Of a DNA stretch of 11,835 bases, positions 7,747-11,835 are shown in pieces; the stretch's first letter is position 1, and every line of letters starts with the position of its first letter. Position numbers and translations under genes: made by a program. Below the pieces are notes generated by a model, which made no database searches, was not told the DNA's origin, and saw nothing but the letters and a program-made list of their open reading frames with translations. This stretch comes from Calycina herbarum (lineage: Eukaryota > Ascomycota > Leotiomycetes > Helotiales > Pezizellaceae): positions 1 through 11,835 of the forward strand of contig LLEY01000366.1 in assembly GCA_001414485.1 (NCBI GenBank), in the 5' to 3' direction.

Positions 7747-8105
7747 TATAACGGTTTATATCTAAAGAGTACTCGGTCTACCGACCTTCGTACGAAATAT
7801 AACTTTACGTAACTTTACGTGATCCTAGGAACTACTATTATAATTACCTCGGTAGATACGTAGATCTATAACAAAAGGTATAACGAGAGCTATAGCGAGA
7901 CTTCAGCTCCTTATAGCTTATACTTACTATAACGAAAGCTATAACGAAGAGCTATAGTAAGACTTTAGCTTAGAAGCCTTAATATAAGAGGTTCTACGTA
8001 TAAAACCCCTTTCCTCGTACGTAGAATAGACTTCTCTCCTTAGTTAATTCTTCTTATAATAAAGACAACCTTATCTATTAACCTCTTTATATTCGGCTTA
8101 TAATA
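7747..8105. mobile_element. LTR-like relic related to the solo LTR at 11385
   Basis: The first 14 bases, TATAACGGTTTATA, match the start of the LTR at 11385. The last 70-80 bases (TTCTTATAATA..., TTAACCTCTTTATA..., GCTTATAATA) clearly match its end. The middle differs, and this copy is about 359 bp against 181 bp. The flanks (CTCTC and TTAGA) are not a target duplication. It could be the 5' LTR of the gypsy relic whose gag lies downstream, or an independent degraded LTR of the same superfamily. A primer-binding site after it is not recognisable. Confidence 0.55.
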
Positions 8106-8589
8106 TTAGAATTAACTTATTCTCTCTTATATTTACTTATCGAGTACGTTAAACGAACTATATATAGTAGATCCTACGAACCTTTCTTATATATATAGTA
8201 TAAGTACGAAAATCTTTTATAGTTAAGATATATAGTCTTATACGAAAATCCTTTATAGTTGAAATATACGGTTTTATATAGTTGAGACACACGGTCTTAT
8301 ACGAATACAATAGTCTAAAGTATATAGTAGACGACTATAAATATAATAGAGAATATAAACTTAGCAGACGTATAAGAACCTATATAAGAACCTCTGTAGT
8401 AGTTGAATAGATATGTTCAACTAGTAGTAGCGAGAGATATAGCTTCTTACTAAAAGTTAGAACTAATTAATAGCTAACCTTTCTAGCTATTAAGAAGAAG
8501 CTTTTATAAGGCTTAAAAGAAGACTTCCTTCTTCTAATCTTTTACAACCTACGCCTACGTCTACCTCGATACTAGTATTAGTTATAAAT
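8106..8589. other. Probable gypsy leader region with tandem repeat and hairpin
   Basis: This non-coding stretch precedes gag. It holds a 36-bp tandem repeat (8205-8240, 8241-8276, partial 8277-8299; core TACGAAAATC followed by TTTATAGTT) and a hairpin GTTGAA-TAGATATG-TTCAAC at 8402-8421 extended by imperfect TAGTAG arms. The sequence just after the hairpin, TAGTAGCGAGAG, would become TGGTAGCGAGAG if RIP changed TG to TA. That would suit the TGG start of a primer-binding site, but this is conjecture. Confidence 0.5.
8205..8299. repeat. 36-bp tandem repeat, about 2.6 copies
   Basis: Two full units and one 5'-shortened unit (8277-8299). They differ by transitions such as AATCTT/AATCCT and AAGATATATAG/GAAATATACGG. 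The repeat lies between the LTR-like relic and gag. Confidence 0.85.
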
Positions 8590-9475
8590 ACTAATTATAA
8601 GCTAAAACACTACCTTCTACACCTAGAAAGATACGACGGAAGTATATCTAACCTCTTCTCTTAATTCGAAGGAAAGAGTCTAGTACGCCTTTAGAAGACT
8701 CTTAGAAGACGTAGCTATAAGGATTTTTCCTTAGATAGAATACGCTTGTTTAGAGAATAAGTTCATAGTTATAGAATTTTTAGAACAGCTTTATATAGCG
8801 TTCTATAACCCTCGGCTATAGTAAAAGGCGCTTAGCTAGATTAACTGAATAAAGTAAAACTAATAGCTTTTTAGCGAATTTCTTAACGAATAAAATTAGC
8901 TAATCCTAGAAGCTTCTAGCTAGAGAAAGAACGACGTAATTAAGAAGAGTTACTTAAAAGCTACTCTTAGTATAAAGCTAATTACTACAACTGTTAATAT
9001 CTAAGAAGATAGTATCTACGATAGATACTATAAACAATTATAAATAATTACTAATTAGCTAAACGAAGTCGCTAATCTTATATCTTAGTAAACGAAGAAG
9101 CTACGAACGATTTTACCTAGAACTAGAACTACGTACGAATCTAAAGACAGTTCCTTATATAATATAATAGACTAGGAACTAACTATAGTAGTCTCCTCTG
9201 CTTAATCAAAGGAACTACGATAGAGCTTAGACAAAATCCTTATAGAAAGAAGAAGTTTAAGCCTCTGTCTAAGATATAGACTCGAGGGACACTAAGTCTG
9301 TAATTATAAGATAAAGATAAAGTAGACGACGAAGAAGGTCTAGACAGCTCCTGTCTAGAAAGAAGACGTTAAAGAAAGGATCGTAGAGGTCTCTAACTCT
9401 AACGATTTAGGAAAAGAATAGCTTCTAGTAAAAGACGCTATTAGAAGCAGAAGAAGGTTTTAAAAGAAGTAGTAG
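8590..9475 (+). pseudogene. gag: Ty3/gypsy gag relic with mutated zinc knuckle
   Basis: An N-terminal stretch (LLHLERYDGSISNLFSQFEG) reads in one frame to about 8675. The rest continues in another frame, which suggests a small internal deletion there. The second frame gives the retrotransposon gag domain: AFRRLLEDVAIRIFP, IEYACLENKFIVIEFLEQLY, LFSEFLNE, LILEASS, KKSYLKATLSIKLI. A CCHC zinc knuckle follows at 9266-9307 in CX2CX4HX4C spacing, but the second and fourth Cys are both Tyr (TAT), the expected result of TGT to TAT. Stops are TAG/TAA/TGA in place of Gln/Trp/Arg codons. Gag coats the RNA in virus-like particles. The frame lies -1 relative to the pol frame that follows. Confidence 0.88.
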
Positions 9476-10724
9476 AGGAATAGATTAAGTTCTAGAAGAA
9501 GTTAATAGACAGTTCTTTGTTTTTAGTTTCTATATTAGTTAATAAAGAATGTTTTATAAAGACTCTTCTTAACTCTAGATATTTATTATATAGACTTATT
9601 AGCTCCTTCTTTACTATCTAGAATAATATTTAGTATATTTCTATCTCTTCTTAAGAGCTCTCTAGCTTTAATACTCTCTTAGATAATATAGTAATAGAAG
9701 TAGCTACTATCTCTTTAAATATTAATAAGTACTATAAAGCTAGGTCGTTTCTCTATATTATTTCTTACTTAGAATTATATAATATAATTCTAGGACTCTC
9801 TTAGATTATTAAATAAGACGCTTGAATTAATAGTCTTACTTCTAAATACTTTATCTCTTTAATAAGTACGCTTATATAAAATCTAGCTAAAAACCTAGAA
9901 GTAGACTATACGAATTCCTCTGTCGATTACTAGCCTGTCTCTATAAAAGTATTCTAAATAATAACGAATAAGTCTTATTAAAATATATAAGTGTTCTTAG
10001 CTAGCTTATAAGCTATTACTAAAGTACTTGAAAAGACGAAGAAGACGAAGATAGATTCTTAAACGAAGCTGCTACTATAGTTCTAGGATTATCTTAGTAC
10101 TTTTTATCTAAAAGACTTAGATAAAGTACCTCTTTTACGAGGTAATAGAATAGACTACTAGATTAAACTTACGAAAGAAGATAGAAAGGAAGCTATAGTC
10201 TCTTAAAGACCGCTCTATAATATATCTTTAGATAAGCTTCTTATTCTTCGAAGAACGCTTATAGAGTATATAGATAAAGGCTAGATTCGAGTTAGTAACT
10301 CTTCTACTACTACCTCTATACTCTTTATATAAAAGCTAGGAGAAGGTCTATAGTTCTATATCGATTACTATATACTAAACAAAGTTATACGAAAAGACTA
10401 GTATCTACTTCTTCTAATCTACGAAACCTTATAACGAGCTAGTAAGGTAAGATAGTATATAAAACTCGATATAAGCTAGGCTTTTTATAGAATCTAGATT
10501 ATAAAAGAAGACGAATAGAAGACAGCTTTTTATATAAGATATAGACTATATAAATAGCTAGTTACTCTTTTTAGACTTATAAACGTACTAAGTATATTCT
10601 AGAGATATATTAACTAGACGTTATAACAATACCTTAATAACTTCTACTCTACTTACGTAGACGATATTCTAATCTTTATAGATAGAACCATCGAAGAATA
10701 CGAGGAATAAGTTAAGCGTATTCT

Positions 10725-10802
10725 AAAAGAGCTTAAAGACGTAGTACTCCAAAAGAGCTTAAAAACGTAGTACTCTAAAATAGCTTAAAGACGTAGTACT
10801 CT
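10725..10802 (+). repeat. 26-bp tandem triplication inside reverse transcriptase
   Basis: Units 10725-10750, 10751-10776 and 10777-10802 follow the pattern AAAAGAGCTTAAAGACGTAG plus TACTC(C/T). The homologous copy at about 416-447 has one unit. Right after it, 57 bp present at 448-504 of the short copy are missing here, with TTC at both edges. The net change of -5 bp explains why RNase H continues one frame over. Confidence 0.9.
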
Positions 10803-11384
10803 TTCTTAATATTAACTTAGAGGTAGAAATAGATCTAAAAAAGATAAAAGCGATCCTAGACTAGAAAGCACCTATAATAGTTAAGGCTATATAAAGCTTT
10901 CTTAGCTTTATAAACTTCTACTAAAACTTTATTAAGAACTATTCTAATATTATAAGACCTCTTATAGAACTTACTTATAAAGAACACGTATTTATATAAA
11001 CGAACGAATATTAAGACGTCTTTGAAAGACTTAAGTATATGTTTATAATAGCTCTAGCTCTTATACGATTTAAGCGCGAAAGATAAACGATTATAGAAAC
11101 GGACTCTTCTAGCTAGTATATTAGTAGCGCGCTTATATAATATAACGACGAAGAACTCTTATAATCTTATATCTTCTTTTTAAAGAAGAACTTACCTACT
11201 AAATATAACTACGAAATCTACGATAAGAAGATACTAGCTATTATATAGTACTTAGAGGCTTAGGATCCTAAGTTATAAAGCGTAGATAGCTTTGAAATTC
11301 GAATAGATTATAAGAATCTTAAGTACTTTATAATAGTTTAGAAGCTTATAGAACGACAAATACGATAGTCTCTAGCTCTCTCGA

Positions 11385-11565
11385 TATAACGGTTTATAAC
11401 TGTATTCTTTACTAGGTTACGTAACCTACGCTTATAGCACGTAACCTACGCCTGTAGCGTATATCTATACGAAGGAGAGCTTATCTCTTTCTTTCTTTCT
11501 TAATTTACCTTCTTATAATATAACTCTCTACTTATACTTAACCTCTTTATAAGTAGCTTATAATA
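11385..11565. mobile_element. RIP-altered solo LTR with perfect 5-bp target duplication
   Basis: 181 bp from TATAACGG to TTATAATA are flanked by CTCGA on both sides (11380-11384 and 11566-11570). If this segment and one CTCGA are discounted, the RNase H frame runs straight on from ERQIR.SLALS to KYNFTITY, as it does in intact gypsy elements. The ends TA...TA fit TG...CA after RIP. A CGTAACCTACGC motif is doubled at about 11413-11452. Its two ends match those of the relic at 7747-8105. Orientation and element family are not determined. Confidence 0.9.
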
Positions 11566-11705
11566 CTCGAAGTATAACTTTACGATTACGTATATTAAAG
11601 AGAAGGATAATATTCGAGTAGACGCTCTTTTATAACAAGAATAAGATATACTAGATAACGTTATAGACGAACGAATCGATTATTATATAAAGTAACTTCT
11701 TAAGT

Positions 11706-11835
11706 TTATTATAATAATATATTAGTATCTAGTATACTTAGACATAAGTGCTTAAGTGTATATAGACCTAAAAGTTAAGCTTAGTCAGAATATCACGTGA
11801 CCTCGTGGTTCTGATGTGTCTAGAGCACTCTAGAG
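11706..11835 (-). repeat. Terminal arm E (reverse orientation)
   Basis: This is the exact reverse complement of bases 2-131. It carries the CCACG and GTGAT variants otherwise seen only in arm A and lacks the 78 bp of arms C and D. The inner boundary is TTATTATAATAA again, reached straight from the tail of the RNase H relic. Confidence 0.96.

Larger units (their letters stand above)
9460..11705 (+). pseudogene. pol: Ty3/gypsy pol relic: protease, reverse transcriptase, RNase H
   Basis: Protease comes first: FLVSILVNKECFIKTLLNSR at about 9500-9579, where the catalytic DSG reads NSR (9571-9579), and later YNIILGLSQIIKQDA. Reverse transcriptase follows from about 10110: EYIDKGQIRVSNSSTTTSIL, FYIDYYILNKV, YIKLDIS with its motif A Asp kept, and YVDDILIF with YVDD at 10654-10665. 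A 26-bp triplication and a 57-bp deletion then shift the frame. RNase H continues (FLSFINFY, IETDSSS, YNYEIYDKKILAI) and, beyond an inserted solo LTR, ends with YNFTITYIKEKDNIRVDAL and DERIDYY. Integrase, any chromodomain and the 3' LTR are absent; arm E begins instead. Most stops are TAG/TAA. Family assignment is firm. Confidence 0.93.
3111..11835. mobile_element. 8.7 kb composite unit bounded by arms D and E
   Basis: Inverted arms D (+) and E (-) enclose pieces of a Fot1/pogo-type DNA transposon, a small inverted-repeat element, a Tad1-like LINE and a Ty3/gypsy element. No complete transposase gene is present. The boundary pairing is uncertain: E matches A perfectly but differs from D at several positions and lacks D's 78 bp. 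The mobile unit may therefore be D-E, A-E or neither. No target duplication can be checked because both outer flanks are either block X or outside the window. Confidence 0.5.

Noticed and set aside
8402..8421. Hairpin GTTGAA...TTCAAC as a rho-independent-type terminator
   Set aside because: The context is a eukaryotic retrotransposon leader and there is no U-run; a role in LTR end or primer-site structure is equally unproven.
1..11835. Tandem repeats as a CRISPR array, or the window as bacterial
   Set aside because: The 46-, 39-, 36- and 26-bp repeats are head to tail without unique spacers, and all protein relics are eukaryotic retro- and DNA transposons with a fungal RIP pattern.
1411..11835. 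tRNA or rRNA genes
   Set aside because: I looked for conserved tRNA box-like or rRNA-like segments and saw none in the unassigned stretches; the AT-rich mutated sequence would also have destroyed them.

Overview
This window looks like a transposon graveyard from a filamentous ascomycete fungus (Pezizomycotina; a Dothideomycete-like genome with AT-rich blocks would fit, but that is inference). The DNA is very AT-rich. Every protein-coding remnant is riddled with in-frame TAG/TAA where CAG/CAA/TGG codons are expected. CpA/TpG is visibly scarce while CpG survives. This is the signature of repeat-induced point mutation (RIP), the fungal C-to-T process acting mainly at CpA. No intact gene of the host or of any element is present.

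The skeleton is a repeated module of two parts: a roughly 130 to 208 bp arm beginning GCTCTAGAGTGCTCTAGAC and, outside it, a block here called X (microsatellite plus 46-bp hairpin-rich repeats). The arm occurs five times: A 1-131 (+), B 1007-1137 (-), C 1949-2154 (+), D 3111-3319 (+) and E 11706-11835 (-). Thus A/B bound a 1.1 kb unit, D/E an 8.7 kb unit, and A/E the whole window. A and E are identical over 130 bp and differ from B, C and D at the same two positions. X follows or precedes B, C and D on the outer side, always in the same relation.

Layout: 132-1006 is a Ty3/gypsy reverse transcriptase-RNase H fragment. 1138-1948 is X1, a spacer and X2. 2160-2600 is an unrecognised reverse-strand relic. 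2611-3110 is X3. 3317-3860 is the N-terminal part of a Fot1/pogo-type transposase (reverse strand), cut just after its first catalytic Asp. 3916-4347 is a 0.43 kb inverted-repeat (MITE-like) element. 4430-4693 is an unrecognised reverse-strand relic. 4690-7310 is a Tad1-like LINE relic (ORF1-like region, endonuclease, truncated reverse transcriptase). A young-looking 200 bp solo LTR with a perfect 5-bp target duplication interrupts it at 5164-5363. 7311-8560 holds tandem repeats and an LTR-like relic. 8590-11705 is a Ty3/gypsy relic (gag, zinc knuckle, protease, reverse transcriptase, RNase H, no integrase), interrupted by a second, RIP-altered solo LTR with its own perfect target duplication at 11385-11565.

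Nothing here works together as a living pathway. The interest lies in how one terminal module frames pieces of at least three unrelated transposon classes, all joined at the same palindromic inner boundary, and in the order of events that nested insertions and RIP allow one to read.
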